From SSF14 sp037045585 (GTDB taxonomy: Bacteria > Actinomycetota > Acidimicrobiia > Acidimicrobiales > Microtrichaceae): a stretch of DNA of 64,000 bases. The notes under the pieces are model-generated. The model was not told the origin of the DNA, ran no database searches, and saw only the letters and a list, made by a program, of their open reading frames with translations. Both the position numbers and the translations under genes were made by a program. The stretch lies in NCBI GenBank assembly GCA_037045585.1, contig JBAOIR010000053.1, forward strand, positions 1 through 64,000. Direction: 5' to 3'. This document shows, one piece after another, positions 27,457 through 35,983 of this stretch. The first letter of the stretch is position 1, and every line of letters begins with the position of its first letter.

Positions 27457-27981
27457 ATGGCAGATTCCGCGCTGACCGAACTGGGAACGCTCGACGCGTC
27501 GAGCCTCGACGATGTGAAGGATCGCGAGGAACTGCGCCAGCGCCACGAGGTGCTGTTGCAGGAGCTACGCGTCGCGCTCCCGGGTGTTCAGGTGCTGTTG
27601 GCCTTCCTGCTGACGGCGCCGTTCGCCGACGGCTTCGATCGACTCGATCCCTTCGGGCGCGACCTGTTCGGCGTGGCGATGATGAGCGCGCTGTTCGCGG
27701 TGGTGCTGCTGATGTGCCCGGCGGTCTTCCACCGAGTGGGTGAGCGCACGGCCCGTGTACTGCGACTGACCTGGGGCATCCGGATGGTGGTCGGTGGTCT
27801 GTTGATGCTGGCGGTGTCGTTGACCAGCGCCGTCTGGTGCATCTCGAGGTTTGCGTTCGGCAGCTCCAACGCCCAGTGGATCCCGGCAGGCGCCGCCGTC
27901 CTCTTCCTGGTGTTCTGGGTCGTGCTCCCGCGGTGGGTCCTGAGGAGTGAGTCAGCAGAGGATGACTCGCCAATGCCGTGA
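27457..27981 (+). CDS. DUF6328-family membrane protein
   Basis: Intact, 174 residues, divergent from the hemerythrin gene. Polar N-terminus (RQRHEVLLQELRVALPGVQV) then four hydrophobic helices (LLAFLLTAPFAD, ALFAVVLLMCPAVFH, IRMVVGGLLMLAVSLTS, AGAAVLFLVFWVVLP). The motif VLLQELRVALPGVQVLLAFL followed by FHR is typical of DUF6328. Function unknown. Confidence 0.85.
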   Translation: MADSALTELGTLDASSLDDVKDREELRQRHEVLLQELRVALPGVQVLLAFLLTAPFADGFDRLDPFGRDLFGVAMMSALFAVVLLMCPAVFHRVGERTARVLRLTWGIRMVVGGLLMLAVSLTSAVWCISRFAFGSSNAQWIPAGAAVLFLVFWVVLPRWVLRSESAEDDSPMP

Positions 27982-28044
27982 TCGGGTAGATCGGGCCGAC
28001 CGGCAAACGCACCCACGGCGGGCCGGAGACCTCAGGAGCACCAA

Positions 28045-28404
28045 GTGACGACCACCTACCGACGCCCACCTTCGAGTCGCCCGATGAGAGGTGCACGTAC
28101 AGCCGCTGGCGCCCCGGTCGGCCGGGTCCGGCGGGGTGTCGCCGCTGCGGTGCTGTTGGCTGTCCCCGCGTTCGCCGTCGCCTGCGACGACGGCGGTTCG
28201 CCCGACGGCACCACCCCGACCGAGGAGGTCAACCCCGACTCGACGACGTCGGGTGTGGCGCCGACGAGCGATCCCGTGGACGTTCCGACGAGCGTCAGCG
28301 GCGGACCTGCGGGACAGGGCTCGATTCCCGAGCAACCCGGTGGCACGGCGCAGCCGATGGAGCAGGGCGCCACGGACACGACGTCGGCACCCGACGCCGG
28401 CTGA
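28045..28404 (+). CDS. Small Thr/Pro-rich lipoprotein
   Basis: 119 residues from GTG 28045 with CAGGAG upstream. Twin-arginine-like basic start, hydrophobic stretch AAAVLLAVPAFAVAC forming a lipobox (FAVAC), then a low-complexity acidic Thr/Pro/Gly tail with no domain. Likely a membrane-anchored surface peptide. Its end overlaps the convergent zinc-ribbon ORF as given. Confidence 0.65.
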   Translation: MTTTYRRPPSSRPMRGARTAAGAPVGRVRRGVAAAVLLAVPAFAVACDDGGSPDGTTPTEEVNPDSTTSGVAPTSDPVDVPTSVSGGPAGQGSIPEQPGGTAQPMEQGATDTTSAPDAG

Positions 28405-28690
28405 CCACCTCCCGCGTCAGGGGGCCGATCCCTCCGACGGGGTGTTCGTCGCTGGCGGGTCGGCGCTCCATGGCGACGAGCGCATCAGCCTCGTCCACGC
28501 TCGCCTCGGCGCCGTCGTTGAGGACGAGTGAACCGCTCGTCGAGCAGTGCGGACAGGTGACAGGGATCACGACGACCATGTCGGACGGGTCCGAGGCGCC
28601 TTCGAGGCGGGTCAACCGGTCGGCGGGGACCGTCGAGGCCGGAAAGGTCTCGCGACACGTGAAGCATCGGAGTTCGGCGTGCTCCAGCAC
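28295..28690 (-). CDS. Small zinc-ribbon protein (hypothetical), C-terminus uncertain
   Basis: N-terminal zinc ribbon: LRCFTCRETFPAST and VTCPHCSTSGSLVL give two CxxC pairs. After about residue 90 the sequence becomes arginine-rich and runs antisense through the lipoprotein gene. A stop in an adjacent frame at 28417-28419 suggests an indel and a true end there (about 90 residues). Function unknown; similar small proteins bind nucleic acid or partner proteins. Confidence 0.5.
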   Translation of the reverse strand: MLEHAELRCFTCRETFPASTVPADRLTRLEGASDPSDMVVVIPVTCPHCSTSGSLVLNDGAEASVDEADALVAMERRPASDEHPVGGIGPLTREVVSRRRVPTSCPWRPAPSAAPCHRVARESSPVPQVRR

Positions 28691-28741
28691 ACCGAACTGG
28701 CCGGATCCCCGCTTCGAGGGTGGTGTGGGTTGCCCCGTGCG

Positions 28742-29293
28742 TCAGGCGGCGGGCTGCGCCCACGCCCCGGAGGGATCGGCGAGGGACGGGTTCGAGGCGA
28801 TGTAGTTGCGCAGCTTTCGGAGCATGAGGCGGTTGCCGACCTGCATGGCCGAGCGGATGACCGGCGTCAGCTTGCCCGAGACGCCCGACAGCTCCATCGC
28901 CATGATCCACTCGATCCGCGTGCTGCCGTTGCCGAGGTCGGTGAGGTGGTAGTCCTCGGCGAACGCGATGGGGCCGCCCGCCACGCTCTCGTTGAACCGG
29001 AAGGCCATGCGCCGGGGAGGCTCCCGCACGATGAACTCCTCCCACCCGACCATGCCGCCGCGCATGCGAACCGTCCGGGTCGACCCCACCTCGAGCGGCC
29101 ACGGCGACGTCCACTCGACACCGGTGATGGGCATCGCCCACCGGCTCCAGGAGTCGGCGTCGGCGAAGACGTCGAACACCCGCAGCGGGGGAGCGGGGAC
29201 GACCTCGCGTACCCGGACGCGACAGGGCGCCGTGGCGAAGAACTCCGTGCCGACCCGTGTGCAGTCGATGCGTTCCGGTTCCGTCGTCGTCAT
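28742..29293 (-). CDS. SRPBCC family protein
   Basis: Intact, 183 residues. REVVPAPPLRVFDVFADADS, WSRWAMPITGVEW and AFAEDYHLTDLGNGSTRIEW are SRPBCC strands and the first helix. A lipid-pocket fold of unknown ligand. It lies just downstream of the zinc-ribbon gene in the divergent-free minus-strand run and is separated from the phosphotransferase gene by a 14-bp-stem hairpin. Confidence 0.85.
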   Translation of the reverse strand: MTTTEPERIDCTRVGTEFFATAPCRVRVREVVPAPPLRVFDVFADADSWSRWAMPITGVEWTSPWPLEVGSTRTVRMRGGMVGWEEFIVREPPRRMAFRFNESVAGGPIAFAEDYHLTDLGNGSTRIEWIMAMELSGVSGKLTPVIRSAMQVGNRLMLRKLRNYIASNPSLADPSGAWAQPAA

Positions 29294-29326
29294 GTCCAGA
29301 ACCCTAGGCGTGCTCACCGGCGGCTC

Positions 29327-29376
29327 GTTCTGTCCCGCGAACCAGCGCAACCTGTGCACTGATCGCGGGACAGAAC
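29327..29376. terminator. Hairpin with GTTCTGTCCCGCGA arms
   Basis: Perfect 14-bp arms GTTCTGTCCCGCGA (29327-29340) and its complement (29363-29376) around a 22-nt loop, 3 nt after the stop of the phosphotransferase gene. Same core as the hairpins at 40905 and 7540. Confidence 0.75.
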
Positions 29377-29379
29377 GGG

Positions 29380-30507
29380 TCAGTTGATGAGCGAGAGCGT
29401 GTTGTGGTCGCGGATCGCGGCGCACACGCGGGCCGTCATCGTCGCGAACATCGCGTCGCCGCGGGTCGTCGAGGAGCCGAACGCCGCCCCCAGGACGATG
29501 ATGAGTGGCCCTTGCAGCAGTCCGTACCGGTAGTCGTCGAACGTGGTGGCCGCGTCGACGGGCCCCCTGCCGGTACCGGCGGTCAGCTCGGCGAGCCGGT
29601 CGTGGTACCCGGCGATGGCAGCGTGCTCCGCCTCCCGCCGTGCGTCGGGTTCGAGGCTGGTCGCGATGAGATAGGCGAGGTCCCGGCCGGCAAGGCCGAC
29701 GCCGAGCGTCTGCCAGTCGACTGCAGCGACCGTCCCGTCGGGGTGGAACATCAGGTTGTCGAGCCGGTAGTCGCCGTGCATCAGCGAGAACCGTTCCGGC
29801 CGGCCGATGAGGAAGTGCGGCATGGCGGCGGCGCAGTCGTGGAGCAGGGCGACGTCGGCGGGCGACACGGCGTCGCCCAGCCGCTCGGCGAACGGCGCGA
29901 CCGCCCCGGCGAGGACCTCGCCGAGGAACGCCGCGGTGTCGGGATCGGCGGCATCGAGCGGACCCCGGAGGCCCACGATGTCGGGGTCGCACCAGCGGGG
30001 TCCGTGCAGCCCGGCCAGGTTGTGGGCGGCGGTCACCAGCTGCTCGGTGGTGCAGCCGGCGAGCTGGTCCCCCTGCGCGGCGGGCGCCAGATCCTCGAGC
30101 AGGAGCGTGAAGCAGGTGGCGTCCTCCGACACGAGGGCGAGGTGGCACTGCGGAGTGCGGGCGGCGATCGTCGACGCAACGTCGCGGTAGAACGTCACCT
30201 CGGTGCGATGGCTGGACGCAATGGCGACCCACGCTTCGACGTCGGAGGTCGGCAGTTTGGCGACGAGGGTCCGTGGGATCGGACCCGACGGGGTGGGTGA
30301 ATGCTCGGTCACGTCGAGCGTCAACCGGAAGCTGGACCCCATCTGGCCGGTCCCCACCGGCTCGACGGTGACAGCGTGCACGGTGGCGTCGTGGCCCGCC
30401 GATCGGAGGGCGTGGGTGAGCCAGGCCGGCGTGAGGCCGCTCGGGTCATCGACGACGGGCACGTCGAGGGAGAGGTCGGCGGAGTGGTCCGCGGGGTGGT
30501 CTGCCAT
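29380..30507 (-). CDS. Phosphotransferase family protein (APH/choline-kinase-like)
   Basis: Intact, 375 residues, aminoglycoside-phosphotransferase fold. ATP-lobe lysine in TLVAKLPTSD, catalytic loop LMHGDYRLDNLMF with Asp and Asn, Mg-binding VDWQTLGVGLAGRDLAY. This subgroup is common near lipid- or acyl-CoA-catabolism genes in actinobacteria and seldom confers drug resistance. Substrate unknown. A terminator hairpin follows immediately. Confidence 0.87.
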   Translation of the reverse strand: MADHPADHSADLSLDVPVVDDPSGLTPAWLTHALRSAGHDATVHAVTVEPVGTGQMGSSFRLTLDVTEHSPTPSGPIPRTLVAKLPTSDVEAWVAIASSHRTEVTFYRDVASTIAARTPQCHLALVSEDATCFTLLLEDLAPAAQGDQLAGCTTEQLVTAAHNLAGLHGPRWCDPDIVGLRGPLDAADPDTAAFLGEVLAGAVAPFAERLGDAVSPADVALLHDCAAAMPHFLIGRPERFSLMHGDYRLDNLMFHPDGTVAAVDWQTLGVGLAGRDLAYLIATSLEPDARREAEHAAIAGYHDRLAELTAGTGRGPVDAATTFDDYRYGLLQGPLIIVLGAAFGSSTTRGDAMFATMTARVCAAIRDHNTLSLIN

Positions 30508-30651
30508 CGCCCCAATCTAGACACGTGTCCAGTTGCCGGGCCGGGAAACCGAGCTGCGATCTCGCTCAGAATGGGGAGGTGACTTCGCGGGGTGGTTGCC
30601 GATACCCTTCGGCGCGGCAGCAATGGGCAATCGGGCTTCGGGGGTAGGAAC

Positions 30652-32187
30652 ATGGCAGCGCAAGCCGGTTGGTACGTCGATCCGAGGGACGCGCGTCAGT
30701 ACCGATACTGGGACGGTGAACGCTGGTCCCAGTCCACCCAGCCCATCCCCGAGCCGACCGACACTGCTGGAGTGAACGGCGCGAACGGCGTGGCCACGGG
30801 ATCGCTGAGCTCCGGCGGAGCGAAGGACCCGGTCGGCGCCGACGCGTTCGACCAGGCCGCGGAGCAGACCCCTGCGACCGGCGACGGGGTGCTGGCCGAC
30901 TTCATGTGGACGTCCGGCTTCGGTGAGACGCCCGACGATCCAGCCGCGAACGCCGGTCCGACGATGTTCACCCCCGGTGACAGCGGACCCGCCGCGCCGC
31001 TGCCGCCCGCTCCGGTCGCCTCAGCCCCTCCTGCACCGGTGCCGCCCGCTCCGCCGGTCCCGGCTCCGCCGGCCCCGGTCGCATCGGCGCCCGCACCGCC
31101 CGCGCCCTCCGCCCCTCCATCTCCCGCAGGGCCGTTCGGGGGCACCCCCGAGTCGACCACGCCGCTGTTCCCGCCGCCTCCTGCCGCGCCGACCTCAGCA
31201 TTCGGTGCGCCCGCCGACCTCGGGACGACCTCACCGTCGGCACCCGTCGGCGGGGGATCGCTGTTCAGTGCCCCGCCCAGCGGTGCCGCACCGCAGTTCG
31301 ACCCCTCCTCCTCGGCAACGCCGGCCGATGCCGGAGGTTCGCTGTTCGCACCGATCGACCCGTCGCTCCAGCCGATCTTCGGGTCCGGCGAGCACGTCGA
31401 CCCGGCGTTCGGCGGTGCCGTTCCCAAGCGCGGCCGGAAGGGCAAGGCCGACAAGGCGGCGCCCGAGCCGCCAGCGCCCGCCCCGGTCTCGCTGAGCGCC
31501 GGCGAGGCGTCGGCGTTCCGCATGCCGGAACCTGATCCGTTCGTCCCCAGGCCCGATATCTCCGTCGAGCCACCCGTCGGCCCTGCCGATGCAGCCGGCG
31601 CGGTCAAGATCAAGATGGACCGCAAGTCCGACCGCAAGCCCAAGCCGCCCAAGACGAAGGGTGCGCCCAAGCAGAAGGCGCAGAAGGGCAAGGACGAGCC
31701 GAAGTCGAAGCTCCCGGTCCTGCTCGGTGCACTCGCGATCGTGGTGCTCGGCGCCGGTGCGTTCGTCCTGCTGTCCGGGGGCGACGACGAGGTCGACACC
31801 GGCGCCGACGTGGCGGGCACGACCGTCGAGAAGACGTCCACGTCGGTGGTCGCGCCCACGACGACCGCAGCGGTCGTCGCCACCACGGCAGCCGTGAGCG
31901 AGACCACCGCCGCTGCGACGCCGACCACCGTCGCTCCGGTGGTGGACCCAGCTGCGATCGCCGCACTTCAATCGGCCTTCGACGCCGAGGCGACCCGCGC
32001 CTGTGATGTCATCAAAGCCGATCCCGGGCTGTTCACCGAGAACGTCATCCAGTACCAGGACGCGTGGGCCGCGATTCCGAAGACCTACGCGGATCTGCAG
32101 AAGAGCGTGAACGACTGCTCGTTCCAGGCCCGCGACGAGGCCCTCAAGCGGGTTGCCGAGGCCGAGGGCGCGACCACCGGCGGCTGA
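30652..32187 (+). CDS. DUF2510-domain membrane protein with long Pro/Ala-rich region
   Basis: 511 residues from ATG 30652 (GGTAGGA upstream). Residues 1-30 are DUF2510: AGWYVDPRDARQYRYWDGERW. A very long Pro/Ala/Ser region follows (about residues 110-250), then a Lys-rich patch (DRKPKPPKTKGAPKQKAQKG), one TM helix (LPVLLGALAIVVLGAGAFVL) and a small extracellular Thr-rich/Cys-containing domain with two cysteines (TRACDVIK, NDCSFQ). The topology suggests a cytosolic N-terminus and a disulfide-bearing outer tail. Function unknown. Confidence 0.8.
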   Translation: MAAQAGWYVDPRDARQYRYWDGERWSQSTQPIPEPTDTAGVNGANGVATGSLSSGGAKDPVGADAFDQAAEQTPATGDGVLADFMWTSGFGETPDDPAANAGPTMFTPGDSGPAAPLPPAPVASAPPAPVPPAPPVPAPPAPVASAPAPPAPSAPPSPAGPFGGTPESTTPLFPPPPAAPTSAFGAPADLGTTSPSAPVGGGSLFSAPPSGAAPQFDPSSSATPADAGGSLFAPIDPSLQPIFGSGEHVDPAFGGAVPKRGRKGKADKAAPEPPAPAPVSLSAGEASAFRMPEPDPFVPRPDISVEPPVGPADAAGAVKIKMDRKSDRKPKPPKTKGAPKQKAQKGKDEPKSKLPVLLGALAIVVLGAGAFVLLSGGDDEVDTGADVAGTTVEKTSTSVVAPTTTAAVVATTAAVSETTAAATPTTVAPVVDPAAIAALQSAFDAEATRACDVIKADPGLFTENVIQYQDAWAAIPKTYADLQKSVNDCSFQARDEALKRVAEAEGATTGG

Positions 32188-32226
32188 TCGTCCGCCGTCT
32201 CGCGCGTCGGGCAACGACCGGGCGGG

Positions 32227-32829
32227 TCAACAGTCGCGCAACGCGCCGACGTAGGCGTCGGCGAGGAGCTTCACCCCGGCCGGGGTGGGGTGCACCGAGT
32301 CCTCGGAGATGATGCCGTCGGCGACGTGGTCGGCGACGATCTGGTTCCAGTCGATCACATGGGTGTTGAGGCGCCTCGCTGCGATCTCGCGCAGCTTGGC
32401 GTTGAAGGCGGCAGCGTCGGGCCCGAAGTCGTCGCCCAGGCGGTTGATGCGCTCGTTGACGGTCACGAGGTGCAGGCAGCTCGCGTCGTCGAAGAGGTCG
32501 AGCATCGCAGCGAGGTCCTCCGCCGACGCCGTGGTGTCGTGGCGTTGGAGCACGTTGTTGGTGCCGATGTTGATGATCACCTGGTCGGGCGACGATTCGG
32601 CGGCGACCGCCGCAGGATCGAGCTCCTCGTCGATGCGGACACCCCACGTGGCGGTGACCTCGATGTCGTAGTCGGCCTTCGCCTCGGCGGCGACCTGGTC
32701 GCTGACGAGCACCGTGAGCGAGTCGCCCACGAGGACGACACTGTTGCCACCGCCCACGATTCCGCACCCGGCGAGGGGAGTCAGCAGGAGGACGGTCGCC
32801 AGTGCACCCAGCGCGGTTCGCGTCGTCAT
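32227..32829 (-). CDS. SGNH/GDSL-hydrolase lipoprotein
   Basis: Intact, 200 residues. Lipobox LTPLAGCG. The GDSL blocks are visible: VVLVGDSLTVLVSD with the catalytic Ser, INIGTNNVLQ with the oxyanion Asn, and the C-terminal SVHPTPAG with the Asp/His pair. An exported esterase acting on cell-wall or lipid acyl groups is likely. Downstream of DUF3039 on the same strand. Confidence 0.85.
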   Translation of the reverse strand: MTTRTALGALATVLLLTPLAGCGIVGGGNSVVLVGDSLTVLVSDQVAAEAKADYDIEVTATWGVRIDEELDPAAVAAESSPDQVIINIGTNNVLQRHDTTASAEDLAAMLDLFDDASCLHLVTVNERINRLGDDFGPDAAAFNAKLREIAARRLNTHVIDWNQIVADHVADGIISEDSVHPTPAGVKLLADAYVGALRDC

Positions 32830-32848
32830 CGGTGGTCGATGCTGAGCG

Positions 32849-33124
32849 CTACTGGGAGGTGAGCGATTGCCAGACCTCGACGCACCGGACGCACGCCGGC
32901 AGGTCGTCGGGGGCGTGGCCCTTGGGCACCCAGCGGTACCCGCACAGGGCTTCGACCTCCATGCCGGACTCGGCGGCCGCAACGATCAGGGCGCCGGCGC
33001 CGAGGGCGCCCGAGCGGCGAACGATGTGTGCGCACTCCTCGGGCGGGGTCTCGCCGAGCACCGACTCGAGGTCGAGGTCGTACCCGATATCGGGGAGTAT
33101 CTGCACCGAGGGCGAGTCGCTCAC
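32849..33124 (-). CDS. DUF3039 protein
   Basis: 91 residues, GTG start. Cys/His positions ECAHIVRRSGALGAGALIVA, ALCGYRWVPKG and ACVRCVEVWQSL are the DUF3039 pattern, probably a small zinc protein of actinobacteria. Function unknown. It is 20 bp upstream of the GDSL lipoprotein gene and probably co-transcribed with it. Confidence 0.85.
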   Translation of the reverse strand: MSDSPSVQILPDIGYDLDLESVLGETPPEECAHIVRRSGALGAGALIVAAAESGMEVEALCGYRWVPKGHAPDDLPACVRCVEVWQSLTSQ

Positions 33125-33171
33125 GGCAGCGAGGTTAGCAACGGAGGAGCGCCAGTAGGATGCCGGCCTTC

Positions 33172-33245
33172 GGGGCTGTAGCTCAGCTGGTCAGAGCAGG
33201 GGACTCATAATCCCTTGGTCGCGGGTTCGAGCCCCGCCGGCCCCA
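33172..33245 (+). tRNA. tRNA with anticodon CAT (Met elongator or Ile2)
   Basis: 74-nt cloverleaf: acceptor GGGGCTG paired with CGGCCCC (one G-T), D arm GCTC/GAGC, anticodon loop CTCATAA, T arm GCGGG/CCCGC with TTCGAGC. CCA is not encoded. Elongator Met and lysidine-modified Ile2 cannot be told apart safely by eye. Confidence 0.95.
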
Positions 33246-33300
33246 CCCGACGCGGTGTGTGCTCGCGAGACCGTGGTGTGGCGCACGCCGAGGGCGCCGG

Positions 33301-34206
33301 TCAGATGCTCAGGTTGGTCGTCTCGGGCGGATGATGGTGGTCGTGGACGATGTCGCCGGAGGCGGCGCCATGCCCGCGGTCTCGGGTGAGTCCGAGGGTG
33401 ATGAGCCAGCCGACGAACACGATCGCGACGATCGGGAACGACGGCGGAAGGTTGAACATGGCCGAGGCGACCAGGCCCGCCCACACCGCACCGAGTCCGA
33501 TCGCCGTGCCGATCGCCACGACGGCGCTCGGTCGCGCGGTGATCGCGATGGCGGTGGCGGCGGGGGAGACGACGAGCGCGAACAGGAGGAGCGTCCCGAC
33601 GACCTGCACGGCCATGGTGACGACGAGTGCCAGCATCACCATGAACGCGATGCCGAGCGCCCGGACGGGAAGCCCCTTCGCCTCGGCGACCTGGGGCGTG
33701 ATCGAGGCGAAGAGCAGCGGCCGGGCGATCGACGCGACGGCGATCAGGAGCACCACCGTGAAGACCGCGAACGTCACGAGTTGGTCCGACGAGATCGCGA
33801 GCAGGTTGCCGAACAGCACGCTGGTGATGGTGTTGGTGCTACGGGTCGCGAGCGAGGCGAACAGCACGCCGAGCGACGTGGCAAACGCCAAGATGGTGCC
33901 GGTCGCCACTTCGCGACGGTCGACGCGCTTGCCGAGTGCTCCGATGGCGAGCCCGCCGGCGATGCAGAACACGGCGAGGCCGAGGGTGACGGGTGCTCCG
34001 ATCAGGACAGCCCCCGTGGCGCCGGGGAATCCGATGTGGGCGAGGGCGTGGGCGGCGAACGCGTCGCGGCGGATGACCACGAAGTAGCCGATGAGGCCCG
34101 ACGCCAAGGCGACCAGGGTGCCGCCGATGAACGCGTTGCGCATGAAGTTGGTACCGAGGATGTCGAGCCAGTTCGACTGATACGCGATGTCGGCGAGCAC
34201 GGACAT
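33301..34206 (-). CDS. Zinc/manganese ABC transporter permease (ZnuB/MntB type)
   Basis: Intact, 301 residues, eight or nine TM helices. RNAFIGGTLVALASGLIGYF, VVIRRDAFAAHALAHIGFPG and LLFALVVSPAATAIAITA are the ABC-3 family blocks. The C-terminal tail ends HDHHHPPET, a cytosolic metal-binding end. Third gene of the importer, 1 bp after the ATPase stop. Metal is zinc or manganese; the Fur-type regulator nearby favours zinc. Confidence 0.92.
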   Translation of the reverse strand: MSVLADIAYQSNWLDILGTNFMRNAFIGGTLVALASGLIGYFVVIRRDAFAAHALAHIGFPGATGAVLIGAPVTLGLAVFCIAGGLAIGALGKRVDRREVATGTILAFATSLGVLFASLATRSTNTITSVLFGNLLAISSDQLVTFAVFTVVLLIAVASIARPLLFASITPQVAEAKGLPVRALGIAFMVMLALVVTMAVQVVGTLLLFALVVSPAATAIAITARPSAVVAIGTAIGLGAVWAGLVASAMFNLPPSFPIVAIVFVGWLITLGLTRDRGHGAASGDIVHDHHHPPETTNLSI

Positions 34207-34207
34207 G

Positions 34208-34969
34208 TCAGGCGTTCCTCGTGAACAGGTCGCCCTGCGGTGTCCGGACCACCCGGATGGCGGTGCCGTACAGGTGGCTGAGGAGCGTCTCGTCGACGAC
34301 GTTGCCGATCTCGTCGTAATGGGCGTGCCCGTCGAGCAGGTACACGGCGCCCGTCAGGATCGACAGCAGCGGGTTGAGGTCGTGGGCGACCACGAACATG
34401 GTCATGTCGGTCGACGCGGCGAGCGAGCCGAGCAGCGCGACGATGTCGTGCTGGCTCCGCAGGTCGAGGTTGGCGAGCGGTTCGTCGAGCAGGAGGAGCT
34501 CGGGTTCGTGCACGAGACCTTGCGCGATGGCGACCCGCTGCTGCTGCCCGCCCGACACGGTGGACATGCGGCGGCGTGCGAATGCCTCCGCACCCACCGA
34601 TCTCAGTGCCTCGTCGACGAGCTGGCGGGTCTCGTCGCCGCCTCGTCGGAGCCCCCAGCGGGATCCGGTGAGGCCGAGCTCGACGAGGTCTCGGCAACGC
34701 ACCGCCTCGCCGATGGCGGCGGTGTAGTTCTGCGGTACGTAACCGATGCGAGGGTTCCCGCGGTTCGGCGTCGAACCCAGGACCTCGATGTGGCCGGTGG
34801 TCGGCGTGAGGAGCCCGAGCAGCATCTGCAGGAGCGTGGTCTTGCCCGACCCGTTCGGGCCGATCACTCCGACGACCGACCCGGTCGGCACGGTGAACGT
34901 GCCGTCGGACCAGATGGTGCGACCCTGCCGGACGATGGAAACGCCGTCGAGAGATGCGGCTGCGGTCAC
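34208..34969 (-). CDS. Zinc/manganese ABC transporter ATPase (ZnuC/MntA type)
   Basis: About 253 residues. Walker A GPNGSGKTT, Q-loop VPQNYT, signature VSGGQQQRVAIAQGL, Walker B LLLLDEPLANLD, switch VVAHDLN. I chose the GTG at 34969, whose GTGA overlaps the stop of the binding-protein gene; the ATG at 35014 would force a longer overlap. Second gene of the operon. Confidence 0.92.
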   Translation of the reverse strand: MTAAASLDGVSIVRQGRTIWSDGTFTVPTGSVVGVIGPNGSGKTTLLQMLLGLLTPTTGHIEVLGSTPNRGNPRIGYVPQNYTAAIGEAVRCRDLVELGLTGSRWGLRRGGDETRQLVDEALRSVGAEAFARRRMSTVSGGQQQRVAIAQGLVHEPELLLLDEPLANLDLRSQHDIVALLGSLAASTDMTMFVVAHDLNPLLSILTGAVYLLDGHAHYDEIGNVVDETLLSHLYGTAIRVVRTPQGDLFTRNA

Positions 34970-35880
34970 GCCCCCAGGGCGGTTGCCAGCGCTGTCAGTT
35001 GGTCCACCTGCCACGTCACGAAGCTAGTGGTCCCCGGAGGCACCGTTTCCGTGACGTCGACCACCGGGACGTCGGCGTCGTCGGCGACGCCACGAATCTG
35101 CTCGGGGGTGGGGCCCTCGGTCTGGGTGTTGTACACGAGCACGTCGATCTTGTCGTCCCGCAACGACTGCTCGAACTCGGCGATGTCGGCGGGTGACGGG
35201 TCGGACTCGTTGAGCGCAGCGTCCTGGTAGCCCTTCGGTGTGCCGTTGGTGAGGCCGAGCGCGTCGGCCATGTAGTCGAAGACCGGCTCGCTCGCTGCGA
35301 ACGTCTTGTCGGATGCCACGGCCGTGATCCGGGCGATGACGTCGTCGTAGGGCTTCATCGACGTCTGCCACGCGGTCTGCTGCTCGTCGAAGTAGGCGGC
35401 GGAATCGGGCGCCAGTTCCTTCAGCTCCGCGGTGACGGCCGCCGAGATCTGGCGGACGTAGTCGGGGCCGTACCAGATGTGGGGGTTGTCGCCTTCCTCC
35501 AGTCCGACGACCTTCCCGCCGTCGACGACCGCCGGTTCGGAATCGAGGTTGTCGACCGCCTTCTCCGCCCAGTGGTCGTAGTCGAGGCCGTTGACGACGA
35601 CGAGCTGCGCCTCGTCGAACTTGGCGGTGTCGGCCGGGGTCGGCTCGTAGTCGTGGGGGTCGGCCGACGAGCCCTTGATCACGGTCGTCACCTCGGCGCA
35701 GTCGCCTCCCAGTTGCTCGACGATGTCGCCCCACTGGTCGACGGTCACCACGACCGAGACCGGCTCGGTCGGGCACGAGCCGGCCGTGGACGAGCTGTCA
35801 CCGGTTGCCGTGTCGGAGCCGCACCCGGTGCCCAGCGCTGCGAGCACCAGGACGGGGAGCATGAGTCGTGTGAGCTTCAT
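34966..35880 (-). CDS. Metal-binding lipoprotein of ABC importer (ZnuA-like)
   Basis: Intact, 304 residues. Lipobox LAALGTGC. Metal ligands of the cluster A-I family: DPHDYEPTPAD, NPHIWYGPDY and the late acidic/His region; the first His is in DPHDYE, the second in NPHIW. No long His-rich loop. First gene of the operon; ATG 35880 has GGAGGT upstream, and a symmetric GGGTATG/CATTCCC sequence lies in the leader. Confidence 0.92.
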   Translation of the reverse strand: MKLTRLMLPVLVLAALGTGCGSDTATGDSSSTAGSCPTEPVSVVVTVDQWGDIVEQLGGDCAEVTTVIKGSSADPHDYEPTPADTAKFDEAQLVVVNGLDYDHWAEKAVDNLDSEPAVVDGGKVVGLEEGDNPHIWYGPDYVRQISAAVTAELKELAPDSAAYFDEQQTAWQTSMKPYDDVIARITAVASDKTFAASEPVFDYMADALGLTNGTPKGYQDAALNESDPSPADIAEFEQSLRDDKIDVLVYNTQTEGPTPEQIRGVADDADVPVVDVTETVPPGTTSFVTWQVDQLTALATALGA

Positions 35881-35895
35881 CGGGTTCGACCTCCA

Positions 35896-35929
35896 GGTAT
35901 GGGTATGAGACGCATTCCCATTCCCATAG
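35896..35929. promoter_or_regulatory. Candidate Zur/Fur box upstream of metal importer
   Basis: GGGTATGAGACGCATTCCC (35901-35919) is an imperfect 19-bp palindrome (GGGwATGnGnCnCATwCCC), followed by another CATTCCCAT-type half-site. It lies 21 bp upstream of the binding-protein start and 55 bp after the regulator stop, where a Fur-family repressor would act. Confidence 0.55.
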
Positions 35930-35983
35930 AGTCAAGCCCGCTCCTCCGGGAGCCGTCAAACGCCGCCGCTCGGGAGTGCCCCG

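Noticed and set aside
29380..30507. Aminoglycoside resistance gene
   Set aside because: The fold is APH-like, but this large actinobacterial subgroup is not known for drug resistance and nothing nearby suggests it.
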